Position numbers and translations under genes: made by a program. Below, in pieces: positions 34,299 to 47,304 of a DNA stretch of 64,000 nucleotides. Each line of letters opens with the position of its first letter. Position 1 is the stretch's first letter. The stretch is from contig JACAAK010000008.1 of NCBI GenBank assembly GCA_025093985.1, positions 310,001 to 374,000 on the forward strand, written 5' to 3'. The notes below the pieces were generated by a model. It worked only from the letters and a program-made list of their open reading frames with translations, ran no database searches and was not told where the DNA came from. Origin of the DNA: Calvatia gigantea. Taxonomy: Eukaryota > Basidiomycota > Agaricomycetes > Agaricales > Lycoperdaceae.

Positions 34299-36684
34299 TC
34301 AGTTGGTAATACGGAGATGGGAGGGGAAGTTGTGAGAGATCACTGCAGCCTCGTTGAACAATACCGCAGACCCCAGCTCCTTTTTCCTCCTGCTCCGCCG
34401 ATTCATGCTCTCTGCGCCCTTGCCACCCCACAAATCAAACCGCTCTTCACGGTATAACCTTTCTCCCTCAACCAAGCCAAGCGTGTAAATTGTTGGTAAG
34501 ACAGACTCCAGATCGTGGTTTATTTCCCAATACCAAAAAATCGACTCCGCACCATGTCCTATGCTGTAAAACGCCGATTCGATTACGTGCTGGGCTTGAC
34601 TACGGAAGGGGCGTTTAGGATAATGAGGGTGTACGATATTCGATCGTTGTCTTTTAGTCTCCTTCAAATTTTATAATTAGATAATTCGTGATATACTATG
34701 TATTGGAAGGGAGCAACTCGCTTTTTTGAACGCGGCAACATCGAATTGGGTAAATCCACCAGGGCAGAGTCGAGCAAGCATAGTCCCTTGGATAGACTCA
34801 AAGAGTCCAGCGCAGCAAAGCAATTTGCGGCGAATTACGGACGGAAGTCCTGAGGATAGTGCTCTGACCACCCTCGATTGGACATACAAACGTTTGCGGT
34901 AATCGAAGTCTTCCCCTAATTTTACATTTGCATCGATTGCGCCATATATCCAGGCCGTAATGAAGGAATTGATGAGTTCGCCTGCGTGAAGGTAGGAAAG
35001 AAAAGAGGCGGAATCGGGCGTATTGGGCGCCCGGACCAGCTCTCGAAATGCGGTGAGATTAGCGTAGGTGGGGAAAGTAAAGATTGAGTTGACGCACCTG
35101 AGCTACCCCAACAGCAGTATTGCTCAAACTCAGGTTCGATTTCTTCCTGATCACAAAGTACCTCATCCGCTGGCAGGGCGTTGACGGAGTAAGTCCCAGA
35201 ACGTATCGAATCAAGAAGAAAATCCTTGAACGATTCATGATAAAACGAAATGGATCCACCAAGTGAAGCAAGCACAGTATGGTGCAATTTCGTCGGAACA
35301 ACCCCCGGGTCGGTATTTAGGAATGAGGTACTCGCGTTGGTTGTAGGATCGAGGTTCAGAGGTTCACCTTAGCGTTGAAAGTGAACCACAGCACTCATTT
35401 GGTTGCAGATAGTTTCGAGTTCAATCCTGGACAAACCCAACATATTGGCACTCAACCGTGCTCAAAGGCGCACCCCAGCACAAAAGAATGAGTACAAGGC
35501 GGATGTACGGCAACATATTAACGGGAATCCTTTGCATGATCAAAATGTAAAAAGCATCCAGCTCCGCAAAGGGAAGCTTCGCAGCACCACCGGGCTGATA
35601 ACGATTGGATATGAGACCGAGGACAAGAAATAACAACTCCTGTGGGTCGAGTGAATCCGGTTGATCAATTAATCGAAGGACCGTTTTAGCGTAAATGAAT
35701 AGACCACCCGCAGCGTGCACAAGCTTCCTCATATCGTGGTGAGATGGCCAGAGAAGGTTCATCAAAATATTACGGCGTCAAAAGATATTTTCGAAAGCAG
35801 CCTGAGGTAGAGCTCAATATCCCCACCCCATCGCATGAAATTGGGAGTAAGGTCTTGTGGCAGAGCGGCCAAATTCTAGCGTTGGAGAATGTAGCCTCGA
35901 TGTAAGGCTCAGGGCGACTGAAGAACGCCCAGCATAAAGGAGTGGAACAGTCACGGGCAGTGGTGGCCACGATTCAACGATTTCGCACTGTGCATCCCGA
36001 CTCTCGCATTTATCGAGGTCATCAACGAATACTGGAACTCTCTTCTCAATCCCCATCCCCCTTTCTTCCAGCTTCTACAGGGGTTCTACTATCAGACTCC
36101 AAAATTGTGATTCCAGTGTTTTGTTGATAAGGCTCCTGTCATGATGGATCTTCACGTGAAGGAGGTCGCGATAGTCGGGATAGACAGTCGAGAGTTGGTA
36201 GGCAATGGAGGTGAAAAACTTGTAGTATTCGTGCTTGTTGGTTGAAATACCGTCAGTGTTTGAGCGCCTATCGACCGAGAAAAAAAATGCGGCACCCAAC
36301 TTCCTAGTTGCCTCAGTTTCTCTACACACGTCTGAGCCACAGCAGATTAGCCCACTACAGCTGGCCCTTTCATCCAGTATATAGGCAGGGGAGTGTCGCC
36401 GACAGCGGGGAGGGCCCAGTTTACGATGTCTTCGACATACTCTTTGCAGGTACCAGGAAAGCATCGAGGAGCTGGGTCACGGACAGATGGATCACGGGCA
36501 GCCTCAGGAAGCAGCGCCTCAAGTAGAATCTCGAAAACCGGTTTGTTGTGATCTGAGGTGAGTTCGGTTGCCCGCTCGTGAAGCTTGTGTTGAGCCTACC
36601 AGTGGGTCCAGTCGAGTTGACTGTCAGATCGGTCAACTGGCTGCTGTTGAATACGAGGTTTTGGGCACTGGAGAAAAGGGGCAT
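34299..36684 (-). pseudogene. NLR C: decayed NACHT gene, Walker A destroyed
   Basis: N-terminal motif MPLFSSAQNLVFNSSQLTD at 36684. In the P-loop the invariant Lys codon reads TAA (36347-36349) and a glycine is replaced by Val (GPAVVG-stop-S). Further frame changes follow in the NACHT region; Walker B is degraded to VDDLDKCE (about 36035), and the middle part has lost bases near 35770 and 35370. The C-terminal exons remain recognisable (LGGSISFYHESFKDFLLD near 35260; FWYWEINHDLES near 34530). The number of independent lesions shows old inactivation, unlike NLR B. Confidence 0.88.
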
Positions 36685-36959
36685 TGTGAGTTGAAGGGGA
36701 GTGGGGTGTTCACAAAGGATGGTCGTTAACCTCGATGAACCGGGGGGATGAGGGCTAACGCTATGTTGGACAACCCTGACACTAACTTGAAAACAGTTGG
36801 CCCACCTATCAATCCCGAAATGCGGGTCTAGTTAGGCTGGACATAGGAACCTCCAGATGAGTCACCCTCCCATCGTAATAATACAACATCATAGGCTGGG
36901 ACCGAATAAAAGGTGACGGGAAATCGACAGACAGCGGTTGGCGCTGATCACTGGAAAGT

Positions 36960-37480
36960 ATGTCATTTGTTGAGCAAGGAGGCTGGAGTTTGAAATCGGA
37001 CCTGTCCGTCCTGCCTACGATGGTTGTTCTATATCATGCAACACAAAGTATAGTGTGCTTATTGAATAATACAGAAAACCAGCATACGGTCATGAACCAC
37101 AGTCGTTTAGCATGGCTGATGATACGGGCCCAGGAGGTGAGCTGCAAGGGATGATGTGCAGTTTATGCTCGTTATGATGGTCCAGGCGTGGTTGGCGTTG
37201 GAGAAGCAGCAGGTGATGTGGTGGCCGAATGTGTTGCGTCTGGGATGGAAGATGGCTGACGACTAAATCGTGGTGCCAGTGTATGTGTGTTGAGGTTGGA
37301 CAGACGTCTTGGGGATGTCAAATTCCTGTAAGCCGCAATTACAGTCACTGTTGACAGGGCTAGAGAGGAGGCGGCTAAGCTAAGTTACTTATATGACTGT
37401 CTGGACGCAATATGATACTCCGAGTGCAAGTAAGCCGAGGTGACGTACATCGAGGCTGGCAAATCTCTAACCAATTTTTC
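36960..37480 (+). pseudogene. Family P relic convergent with NLR D
   Basis: The block from about 37280 (GTGTATGTGTGTTGAGGTTGG, then AGGCGGCTAAGCTAA near 37370) matches the terminal blocks of the P copies at 56.3 and 47.3 kb. Sequence near 37170-37250 matches 23.46-23.50 kb. No intact frame. Confidence 0.4.
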
Positions 37481-39480
37481 TTTCACCCTCAGCTTCTCCA
37501 CCCTCAGCTTCGCCCACTTACCCCCTTTCCCTGTGCTACCCACAAATCAAATTGCTCCTCCGGGTCGAGTGTCTTAAATTCCTGGTATGATTCCAGATCA
37601 TAGTTGATTTCCCAGTACTAGAGAATCGTTTTAGAGCCACGCCCAATGAGGTATAATCCAGATTCAGTTCGACCTCGCCCATGGTTGCTGGTAAAAGATG
37701 CTTTATGATCACTGGGTTGTATGATACGTGCCCGCCGTTGTCTTTTAATTTTCTTCGAAAGTTATAAATCAGACTTTTCCCACTATGCTACTTACTGGAA
37801 GGGATCAACTCACCTGCTTGAATGCAGTAACATCGAACTTGGGAAATTTGCCAGATTTAAGCCGAGCAAACACAGTTCCTTGCATATATTTACAGAGCCC
37901 AGCACAACGCTGCAGTTCGCACAACACCACTGACGGAGGTCCCGGCGATAAGCTTCTGTTCACCTTTAATTGAATGTACAGATGTCTGCGATAATCAAAG
38001 TCTTCTCCAGGTTCGATAGTTGCGTCCATCACGGCGTAAAGCCGCGCCACGGGAAACGAATTAACGAGTTCATTTGCATAAGAATATGAAAGACAAGAGG
38101 TAGAATCTAGTCTGTTGGCCGTTCGGACAAGCTCTAGCGGTATAAGGGCTTGGATAGCGGAAGCATCAATACACTAAAGCAACGCACCTGCGCCTCTCTA
38201 ATGATAGCTCTGTTGGAACTCGAGTTCAACTTTCCGTCGGGCAGAAAGAGGCTTACCCGTTAAAGTGTTGACAACAGAGTAAGTCCCAGAACGCGTTGGA
38301 TCAAGGAGAAAGTCAGAGAATGACTTATGATAAAATGAGATAGATCCCCCAAGTGAAGTGTGAATGAAGTAGTATACATCTGCCGGAACGATACTCTGGC
38401 TGGTATTTAGGAACGGTGCATTGACGTCAACGGCAGGGTCGAAGCGTAAGGCCCCGCCTTGGTGCTGGAAATGGACCACGGCGTTCATTTGGTTGCGGAT
38501 GCTTTCAAGTCCGGCCCTTGACAATCCTAACAGATTTGCACTCACTATTGCACCCAAAGCTGCGTTCCCACACAAGAGATTGAGCACCTGGCAAAAGGAC
38601 GGCCGCATACTGGCGGGGATGCGTCGAACAATCAACATGTAAAAGGCGTCCAACTCCGCAAAAGGGAGTTGTGTCGTGCTACTGTGCCGATGGCGATTTA
38701 AGATTATATCGAGGACCTCAAGTAGCAACTCCTGAGGGTTAGGTGAACCTAGTTGGCCAACACAGAGGAGTGGCATTGTCATGGAGAGCAGCCGTCACGA
38801 TTTCAACATTTCACACTGCGCATCCTGGCTCTCGCATTCATCGAGTCCATCGACGAACACTGGGATCCTCCATCCAAGTCGCTTTGCTCTTTCCCCCAAT
38901 TCGCGCAGTGGTTGGGGGATCAACTCCCAAAACTGTGTTTCCATCGTTTTGTCAACAAGTGTCTTATTGCGACGGATCTTCCCCTCAATCAGGTGGTAGT
39001 CGGGGTTGATAGTAGCAAGCTGGTAGGTGATGGAAGGAAAGAATTCTGATGTTTATTTCTTCCATTCATGGAGAAAAAAAGGATGCCGGGCAGTGTTTAT
39101 CTTGCCGTTTCAGCTTCTCTACGCAGGTCTGGGCCACAGCGGATTTACCTACTCCAGCTGGCCTCTCATCCAATACATAAGCGGGGACGTGTCACCGATA
39201 GAGGGAATAGAAGTGAAGGATATCTTCGACGTATTGTTCACGGGTGCCAGAAGAACATCGGGGAGGCGGATCACGAGCAGACGAATCATGTGCAGCCTCA
39301 GGAGTTGAGGCCTCAAGTAGGATACCAATACCTAAATCGTGGCGGACTGAATCAGCTTAAGCATCCATTCGTCACATTGAAATTGAGCTTACCACTTTGT
39401 CCAATCAGGTTGTTAACAGTTAGATCCGTGAAGCGGCCGTTGTTGATGACAACGTTCTGAGCATTGGACAGGAAGGGCAT
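37480..39480 (-). pseudogene. NLR D: NACHT gene with internal deletion
   Basis: N-terminal motif MPFLSNAQNVVINNGRFTD at 39480; P-loop RPAGVGKSAVAQ near 39160. Around 38755 the sequence jumps from the NATPLCW block (normally followed by the SRPEPHI segment) directly to the VGQLG block that normally lies about 110 codons downstream. The two flanks share GTTGG, so about 330 bp were lost, with a frame change. The C-terminal half (FAELDAFYMLI, LGGSISFYHKSFSDFLLD) is preserved. Other frame changes occur in the 39.0-39.3 kb part. Confidence 0.85.
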
Positions 39481-39489
39481 TGTTAGGTG

Positions 39490-40179
39490 GGGTGATGGCG
39501 GGGGTGGTCGTTAACGTCAGGGAGTGTGTATGCTTGGTTCCAGTGAGGAATTCACGAAAGGCTGCCGAAGTGAACCTGAACGTAGTTCAACCTCCGCCAC
39601 TAACAGGGGAGTTTGTTTCGTGTAGTGCGAGAGGGGCGCTATTGCGACACACTAGAGACTCAAGATCCGTCTGGTGACTGGTCTAAGTTTCACGGTTCAA
39701 AGTCTGTCTACCATGATACAAGGCGTAGACGAAGGTCATACACGAAACTGGTCAGCGCCTAACTATCTAAGATAATAGAGAAATAAACAGGAGATCAGCA
39801 TGAAATGGCGGTTACAATGTTATATTTCCACCTCCATCTTGGCCCGTGAACTGACATTAATCTGGCATATTGCAATTTTATTGTTATCCTGCATCATGAA
39901 TCCGTGTTATTGGACAACATCGCAGAGCGGAGGCGCTCAGTGATCATGCTGGCAGGCTGGGGGAGGGGCCTGTTTCAATGTGTCCAAATCTCATGCCAAA
40001 CTCCTATCCTGGTCATCTCATACTTATCTCACACTCGACATGGAGCTTTCTGCAGGACTACCGAGGAAATGGGAGTTCATCTGAATAAAAGAGATCCCAG
40101 TCATCTCCCCAATCCATACGCCCTAAAGTTATCTCTGACCGCCCACCGCAATTCTCTCTCCCCATTTTTCAAATTTCTC
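39490..40179. other. Upstream of NLR D, no gene seen
   Basis: No recognisable frame. A weak family P block (GGTCCAAAAAGGC, about 40291) lies just beyond, at about 40180-40345 on the plus strand facing the 3' end of NLR E. Confidence 0.35.
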
Positions 40180-40440
40180 ACCACCTATTCATAAATGCGC
40201 GCTCAAATCTCGCCCTCGTGTTGCTGCACAACAGCTCACTCCCGACAAGCATTACCGGAGTGTCCCGCTGAAGCAGCCGCCAGGTCGTAAGGTCCAAAAA
40301 GGCAAGCGATTATTCATACAACTGAACGACGATATCACAGCCCGAAAAACCGGTGAATAATACACTACCCAAATCTGCAGCGCGAGCGCGAGCACGGTCT
40401 GCTTCAACCAACATTTACGACGACAGTTCCAATCGCTTAC

Positions 40441-42675
40441 CTACGAATCAAACCACCCTTCCCGATATAACCTCCCTCCTTCAGCCAAATCGAGCGTCCG
40501 GAATTCTCGGTAAGTCCCTAGATCGTAGTCAATTTCCCAATACCAGAACACTGACTTCGAATCATGTCCTATGATATACAATCCCGATTCGACTCGACCT
40601 TGGGGGTTATTAAAAACAAGGGAAGCAGTGTAACAGGGCCGTATGACATTTTCCCGTTGTCGTTCTTCAACGCGCTTCAAAAGTTATAAGTAGGTGTTTC
40701 GCTATCCATGTTGTAGGGCACGGGCCTACCTCCTTGAACGCAATGATATCGAATTTTGGAAATTCACCAGGTTTAAGCCAGCTAAGTATTGTTTTGTGAA
40801 CATACTTGCTGAAGGCGGCACATTGGTGCAAGTGACCTCGGGGCACACGCTGGGTTGTGAATATAGTCTTGGCTATACTTGTGGCAACATATAACTGTTT
40901 ACGAAAATCGAAGTCGGCCCCGAAAGGGGTGCTTTCGCCATTGATATCACCATAAAGACACGCCTCTATGAGCGAGTTGACCAGTTCATTCGCATACGGA
41001 TAGGAAAGACTAGATGCGGAATCCGGCGCATCGAGCGCTCTGACCAGCTCTAGAAGTATGGTTGATTCAGCGGAAGAGAAAGAACGTCAGGAGGGACCAA
41101 ACACACCCGAGCCTTGCCACAAGTGCCGTTTTTCGAACTGTCGCGCTAAGTTCCACTGCCGCTCGATAAAGTGTTCGCTCATCGTTGTGGTATTGATATA
41201 ATAGACACCAGAGCGAATTGGATCCAGAAGAAAATCCTGGAACGATTTATGATAGAAGGAGATGGATCCACCGAGTGAATTTGCAATCATAATCCATGCT
41301 TCCGTCGGAAGGCGTGGATTGACATGTAGGAATGAGCTGCCGGTTTCGGCTATAGGATCGAGGTTTAAGGGTACCCTTTGGTGTTGAAAATGAACCACAG
41401 CATTCAGGTGGTTACAGGCGGCTTCAAGCTCCGTCCTCGATAAACCTAAGACATTCGCGATCATTATTGCACAGGAAAAATTGCTCTCGCATAAGATAGC
41501 GAGTACCCGGTGGAGGATGGGAAACATTTTAGTAGGAATGCGTTGCATAATTAACATATAAAACGCATCCAGCTCCGCAAAGGCAGGTTCGGTGAGAGTG
41601 CAACGCTGATTGCGATTTGAGATTACGGCAAGGATTGCACGCAACATCTCTTCGGGATTAAGTGAGTCGGGTTGACCGACGAATCGAAGGACTGTCTTGG
41701 CATAGATGAATAAACCACTTGCAGCAAGCACAAGTTCCTTCATATCGCTGTCAGACGGCCAGGGCGAATCCGTGGTGATATTGAGACGTCGAAGGATATT
41801 CTCGAAGCCGGCCCTGAGGTAAAGCTCGATGTCTCCATCCGCATCGCGTGAGATTGGGAGTGTAGTCTTGTGGCAGAGTGGGGAAATGTCGGCTTTGAAG
41901 AACGTGGCTTGGATGTGAGGCTCTGGTCGACTGAAGAACGCCCAACATAAAGGAGTGGTGCTGTCGCGGGCTGCACTAGCCACGATTTCAATGATCTCGC
42001 ACTGCGCCTCCCGACTCTCGCACTCATCGAGTCCATCGACGAACACCGGGATCCTCATCCCAATCCATTTTCCCTGTGACTCCAGCTCCTGTAGTGGTTC
42101 GACAATCAACTCCCAGAATTGCGTTTCCATCGTTTTGTCAACAAGTGTCTTGTTCCGACGGATCTTCCTGTCAATCAGGTCGTGGTAGTCGGAATTGATA
42201 GTCGCGAGCTGGTATGCAATGGAAGGGAAGAACTTCTGGTGTTTATTCCGTCCATCGATGGAGAAAAAGAATGCTGGGCTGTGCCTGCTTAACCGTTTGA
42301 GCTTCTCTACACAGGTTTGAGCTACAGCGGATTTGCCCACTCCGGCTGGCCCTTTCATCCAGTATATAGGCGAAGACGTGCTACCGAGGGGCGGAGCGGC
42401 CCATTCAACGATATCCTCGATATATTCTTCGCGAGTTCCAGGGAAGCATCGGGGGGGTGGATCGCGAGTAGATGAATCATAGGCTGCCTGGGGAATTGAT
42501 GCTTCAAGTAGGATGTCGATGCCTGATTCACGACGTCGCCAGATCAGTCTAACTATCCGCTCACCATGGCCAGTTGAATCATACCAGTCAGTCCCGGTGA
42601 ATGGTTGGGGGTAACAACATGAATGAACTGGCTGTTGTCGATTCTAAAATTCTGGGCGCCAGTGAACATAGACAT
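40441..42675 (-). CDS. NLR E: NACHT NTPase, apparently intact (686 aa)
   Basis: Exons 42675-42585, 42522-41107, 41049-40730 and 40674-40441 join in frame with GT-AG introns; exon 3 is 320 nt, exactly as in NLR A. N-terminal motif MSMFTGAQNFRIDNSQF; GIDILLEAS opens exon 2; Walker A GPAGVGKS, Walker B VFVDGLDECE, FFSRPEPHI, ASGLFIYAKTVLRF and LGGSISFYHKSFQDFLLD are all present. The C-terminal module ends with FWYWEIDYDLG. In the segment after Walker A this copy is about a dozen residues shorter than NLR A. No repeat sensor domain. With A it is one of two copies without visible lesions, and the array's best candidate for a working gene. Confidence 0.88.
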
Positions 42676-43742
42676 CAATCTTTAGTGGGATGTTGGTGTG
42701 GGTGGTCGTGGGTGAGAGGAAAAGGAAGTGGGTTGCGTGAGGTCGCATGTGTGCTATAACGACCCTGGGTCTAAAAATAGACCGGATACCTTCACTGACA
42801 TCGAGATTCGACACAACCATTCTGTAAATTTTAGAAAAAAGTTGAAGCCGCAAAGTTTCGCTCTCGTCAGGTAACCTCGCCCAACCTCGGTATGTGTTAA
42901 GCCCATGGATTCTCCATGTACAATTTGCGACAATCGTCTTTGGACCTGGCCCCTTAGGGATTTGGGGCTTTTCACACCCAGCCAAGCCTTCTGTGCGAGT
43001 TTGAAGTAACGGTTTCCTGAAAACAGGATCCAAGTGCGACGAGGATACACCTAATTCGATTGTTGGAGAAATGCGTGGCGGACCATAGGATTATCTCAAC
43101 AGTGTACCCGGCACATCTTGCCATCGCATTGATTGTGGTTGTCAGATATTCGACCGAAACGGACTAAAGTTGTAGAACGAACTCTCAAATTACAGGTTCT
43201 ATTTGGTTCGATTGTCGCATAGCAATCTGGGGAATTTGGGGAACGAAGCCTGGCCGCGAGATACCCGAGCCTCTCTGATATTCCAAAATGCAGCAATGCG
43301 GCATCAGATGCAGAGGAAGCAAAAAACAAGCCGAGGGATGACATCGATGACATGTGACAAATTGCTGGCTTTTGTTTACTTGACGAGTCGCGGACAAACA
43401 TTTGCTGTTGCATCCTTGAAATATACTAAATTATACCGTCAACCCATTACCAAATCTCCGTCACTCGGCGTGAAATGCTGTAGATGTTGCGTTGAACATG
43501 CAGGTAAATATCGAAACAGCTTGGCTTATGTTGATCCTTGCTTATATCCTATGTATCAGGCACTGACATACTCGTCTTCACCGGCACCTCCGACCCCGGC
43601 GACACCACTACACACGCTCGGGGCAGGAGTTCTTGGGACTTGTACAATCCCGTCTCTGCTACGAGAGGGCTCCGCACCCTTGACAGGATTCAGGTGATAC
43701 GAACGTGTGGCGTCAGATATGGAACTAGAAACCAAGGGTGCG
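42676..43742. other. Upstream of NLR E, no gene seen
   Basis: Short frames on both strands without motifs or splice structure. Confidence 0.45.
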
Positions 43743-45270
43743 TCATCGAATATCCCAAAACTGAATGTGCATGCAAGGTACATACCTTTGTTGGCTGGGG
43801 GAGGTGCTGCTGGGACCGCCAACCCTCTGAATGAGGCTCAAAGGACATGCGAATGTTGCTGAAGGCACCTTGTAACTTGGCCTAGAGTCTTGCGTGCGAG
43901 ATCCAGTATCCAAAAGTTCCTCCGCGTGCAGAACACTCCCTGTCACTTCACCGGTTGGCGACACTGGCGAGGCGGGGTCCGCTTCTGGGACCTGATCTTG
44001 ACTCTTCGATCCAGGGCATTCCAAGTCAATGTTCTTCGTCTCCTCGACCATGCGTTCGTCCCCCTCCACGTGTCCCTGCCTCTCCTCCAAGGATCTATGC
44101 AACTCCTGAGCCCGACGCTGCTCATTCGTTAAATCCTTCGATCGAGCTAGTACCGCTTCTGCTATCCATCCCGAGAACCTGTGAGCGCTCACTATACCCC
44201 TCGTACTTTTTCTACCCCTCGCCCTTCTGTTATTAATTCGAAGTTTGCTGGACTCGGGCAATGGGTCAGGCCTGCGTGGAAGGGGGTCGACGAATCGAAT
44301 GGATGGTTTCTTCTCCCTCGCTTTCTCCGTCTGAGGATCGACGAATTCTTCCGTCCTCAGTATGCCTTGAAGGGGGGCTGTCACCACCGCAGCGTTGGTT
44401 GTGTCTGCCGGAGGTGCGGAACCTCCTTCTACCTCTCCTCCACTTTCATCCTTGGCTCTTTCATCCTTGGCTTTCTCATTCCTCTCACCTTCATGCGTTG
44501 GTTGCCCTGTCGTATCCGCCTCCGCATCTGTAACTGTTACGGAGGTCTCCGTGATCCTCACTTGAATTCCACCTGACTTTGCTTCCGCGTCCTCTACATC
44601 ACCGACCGGGTTCTGACCCTTCTTCCTCAATCCATAGAACGATGTAACGCGTCTCGCCGTCGCCGAACCAACCCCAGATGCAGTTCGTACAAACCTCGAA
44701 CGGAGTTCTTGGCCGAGTGTTCGATACCGTCTTTCTCGATGAACGGTACCGGAAGTCGATGCGTTCGCAGCTACACTTTCGGGGACAAGTAATTCGGTTA
44801 CTGGTGGAGTCCGGGGTGGGGGGTTATCGATATTTGTATTGGTGACAGTCGTAGACTGAGTAAGAACCGGCAAGCCAGATGAGGTAGAGGGTTTCTTCGC
44901 AATTCTCCGCCTTAAGCTTCGACACTATCAACCCGATAGGATTTAATCCTCCACTTGTCCTAGTTTCCGCGTTTGGCCATTTGTAGGGCACAGTGGGAAC
45001 AGCGACATCGAGCTCTTTCCCGGTTATCCTGGCGTTCGTTGGGTCTGTCAGCCACACCGAGGGGGGGTCGGCTCCAGGGGTCGGCTCTAGGATTGCAATG
45101 GCGGCAGCAGTTGGCCCGGTACTTGGGACAGGTGCCGAAGGAGGAATAGCAGGGGTAGATGGGCGGTTCGCGAGTGTATGATCGTCGGCGTTTGTCACTA
45201 CTGCGGTTTTCCCAGGTCGCCTGGATCCCGAGAAGAAAGGTAGACGGGAAATGAACGTAGAGGGAGGCAT
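43743..45270 (-). CDS. Hypothetical low-complexity protein, two exons
   Basis: Exon 1 starts at the ATG at 45270 (PPSTFISRLPFFSGSRRPGK) and is Pro/Ala/Thr-rich. The reading continues in another frame after an acceptor TTGATAG (exon 2 from about 44924) through a basic segment, a Pro/Thr-rich segment, a Lys/Glu-rich region and a charged helical stretch (DLTNEQRRAQELHRSL) to the stop at 43743. The donor of the intron is not certain. No TM, signal peptide or known domain. The length of the open frame (376 codons in exon 2) supports a real gene. Confidence 0.5.
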
Positions 45271-46500
45271 TGTTGGTGTTCGTCGTCTGGAGGCGTTGTG
45301 GAGAAATGGTGAAATGGGAGGTGAGGTGGGAGGGCACGAATCGCTCCTTCTTTCCGTTTCAGACGATGGTTGGCATCCTGGCCCGGTCTGAATCGTTAGA
45401 TGGGAAGTTATTGGGACGCAGGCTAGTTTACCCCTACATGCGCCGTGACGCTTGCCTGGCTTGAGTCAACCCCTGCAGATAGTGCAGCTTTCGAGGGCCC
45501 CAGGTCGTCAAAATTCGTTGACAACTAGACCGCGAACTTTCCAGCGAGGATACCTGCCCGAAGTCTCTTGTTCTTGTTCCCAGAAATACCCGGCATTTTA
45601 TCCGCGACTTTCTATACTCCACGCCGTATGCCTCCGATCCCACCAGCACCACTTCACGTATGTGTCTCAGATGTACGTCTGGTCTCACTCTTCGAGAGAG
45701 CTTGGGTGATGACCTTGTTTATTTATTGAGCACCGGCAGGTGGCTATTCCGCCCGCCGACACCTCCATTCCGACCTGCACCCTACAAGCCCTATCCACCC
45801 TCCACCCAATCCCATCCTCGTGGCCCGGTACCACCCCCTATTTTCCTATCAGAGCTTCGTCCTCGATTATGGAGAAACGTCATGGCTTTTACTCCTGGGG
45901 AATCCGGCATACATTTTGTTGGAGGATCAACCATTTTCGTGCGCTCAAGCACTCAGAAAGCGATGTATTGAATATGGATAACAAGAGGTAAATTTGTACC
46001 TAGCGGATCAAGCTCGAGGTCGATTCTGATCCCGAATCAAAGAGACAGCGAAGCAGCCAACGTCCGTCAATGATCCTAAGTAGTAATATCTAGCGGGGGC
46101 CTCGGACATGTTCAGTACTCAGAGGGCGTCGTTCCGTTTCAAAAAGAGCGTAACCCGCACAAACCTACGGACGGACCCCACTTCAAGATTGCCATCTCCA
46201 ATATGCGCGACTGGTTCGTTGGCTGGAGCAAGGTCGGTCCGAGCGAAAGGTTCACAACTTTGTGGATGCCCTGAACCGAATCAGGAAACGAAAAAGGATG
46301 ATGTCCCTGGCTCGAGCGCTTATGAATGGCGGGTGAGAGAAGAGCGAAGGGAAAGCCTGGATTCTTGTCGTAACCCCCCGGCGTCTATGTAGCCAAAGAC
46401 GTTATATTGGCATGCGCCAATGGTCAACACCAGCGTCAGATCCCCCTCCTCCTTCCCTCCCTCCGCACACCATCCTCATAATCGGCACGTCTCCCGGATA
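45271..46500. other. Intergenic, no gene seen
   Basis: Divergent flank between the minus-strand hypothetical gene and the plus-strand membrane protein gene; frames are short. Confidence 0.45.
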
Positions 46501-47304
46501 ATGGCCTCCACAAAACAAGAGAGGATGTTGGCGAAATCACGAGAAGCTGCCCAGGCGAGGAATTTCGGTGGATCTTTGGGACAGTCTGGGACGTCTGGCA
46601 GTTCGTCTCAGGTAAGGTTCAGCCCTTTCTTTCTGACCTTCGGTGTTTCGTGTCGCTGATATACTTCATGCGGATTTTTGTTACCAGGGTGCTTCTCGCA
46701 GCGCCAACCAATACAGCACTGCTGCGCAAAAACTGACACCGGTGCATTTGACGCCTTCTTCTGCACAACCTCGAGCGCCTTCACCTCCACCAGAGTACGA
46801 AGAAAGTCCCTTCCGCTCGGTTACAGAAACAACCAGAGATGTCGACATCCGAGAGGTTGTCACACCAATACCTGAACATTTGCAACTCAAGGAGTTTGCA
46901 GATGATTACAACTACCACCATGAGCTTGGTGATATTCCCAAGGTCAAGTCGTTTCGGCGTACAGAGAAATGCATTATTGCTGTCGTCATGGTCAGCGATG
47001 TGGTCATCCTTTGCGCAATATTGAGTGGCGTACTTGGTCCAATGATTACAACACAGTTCTCATCTAGTGGTGATTATGGTGGTAACAGGGGGAGGGTACG
47101 GGAGTCAAGCGTACACTGGCACTTCCTCGTCTACGGCAACAATCCTCAACATCGTCAGTTTTATCGACATTGACTCTAACATCGACGTCAACACCCCTTG
47201 TTGTCCCAGCAAGTACTGTCACTACCACTGTCATCGTACCAGCCTCGAGTGGAGCGGTGACCCCGAGTGACGGAATGAACCCCGGAATTGGACTTCCCAG
47301 TTGA
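46501..47304 (+). CDS. Single-pass membrane protein with Ser/Thr-rich tail (216 aa)
   Basis: Three exons, 46501-46611, 46688-47081 and 47159-47304, join in frame (introns of 76 and 77 nt, phase 0 and phase 1). No N-terminal signal peptide. The soluble N-terminal region (about 1-128) has a PPPEYEESP patch and an acidic stretch. One TM at about 132-156 is preceded by basic FRRTEK. A short Ser/Thr/Val-rich tail (STLTLTSTSTPL) follows, probably O-glycosylated outside the cell. The start at 46501 is preferred over 46420 because the upstream segment is Pro/His-rich and unlike the rest. It resembles the 58.1 kb gene in plan and in the sequence around the TM. Function unknown. Confidence 0.7.

Noticed and set aside
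44181..44576. Plus-strand ORF of 131 aa
   Set aside because: It overlaps the longer minus-strand hypothetical gene and its composition is the complement of that low-complexity frame.
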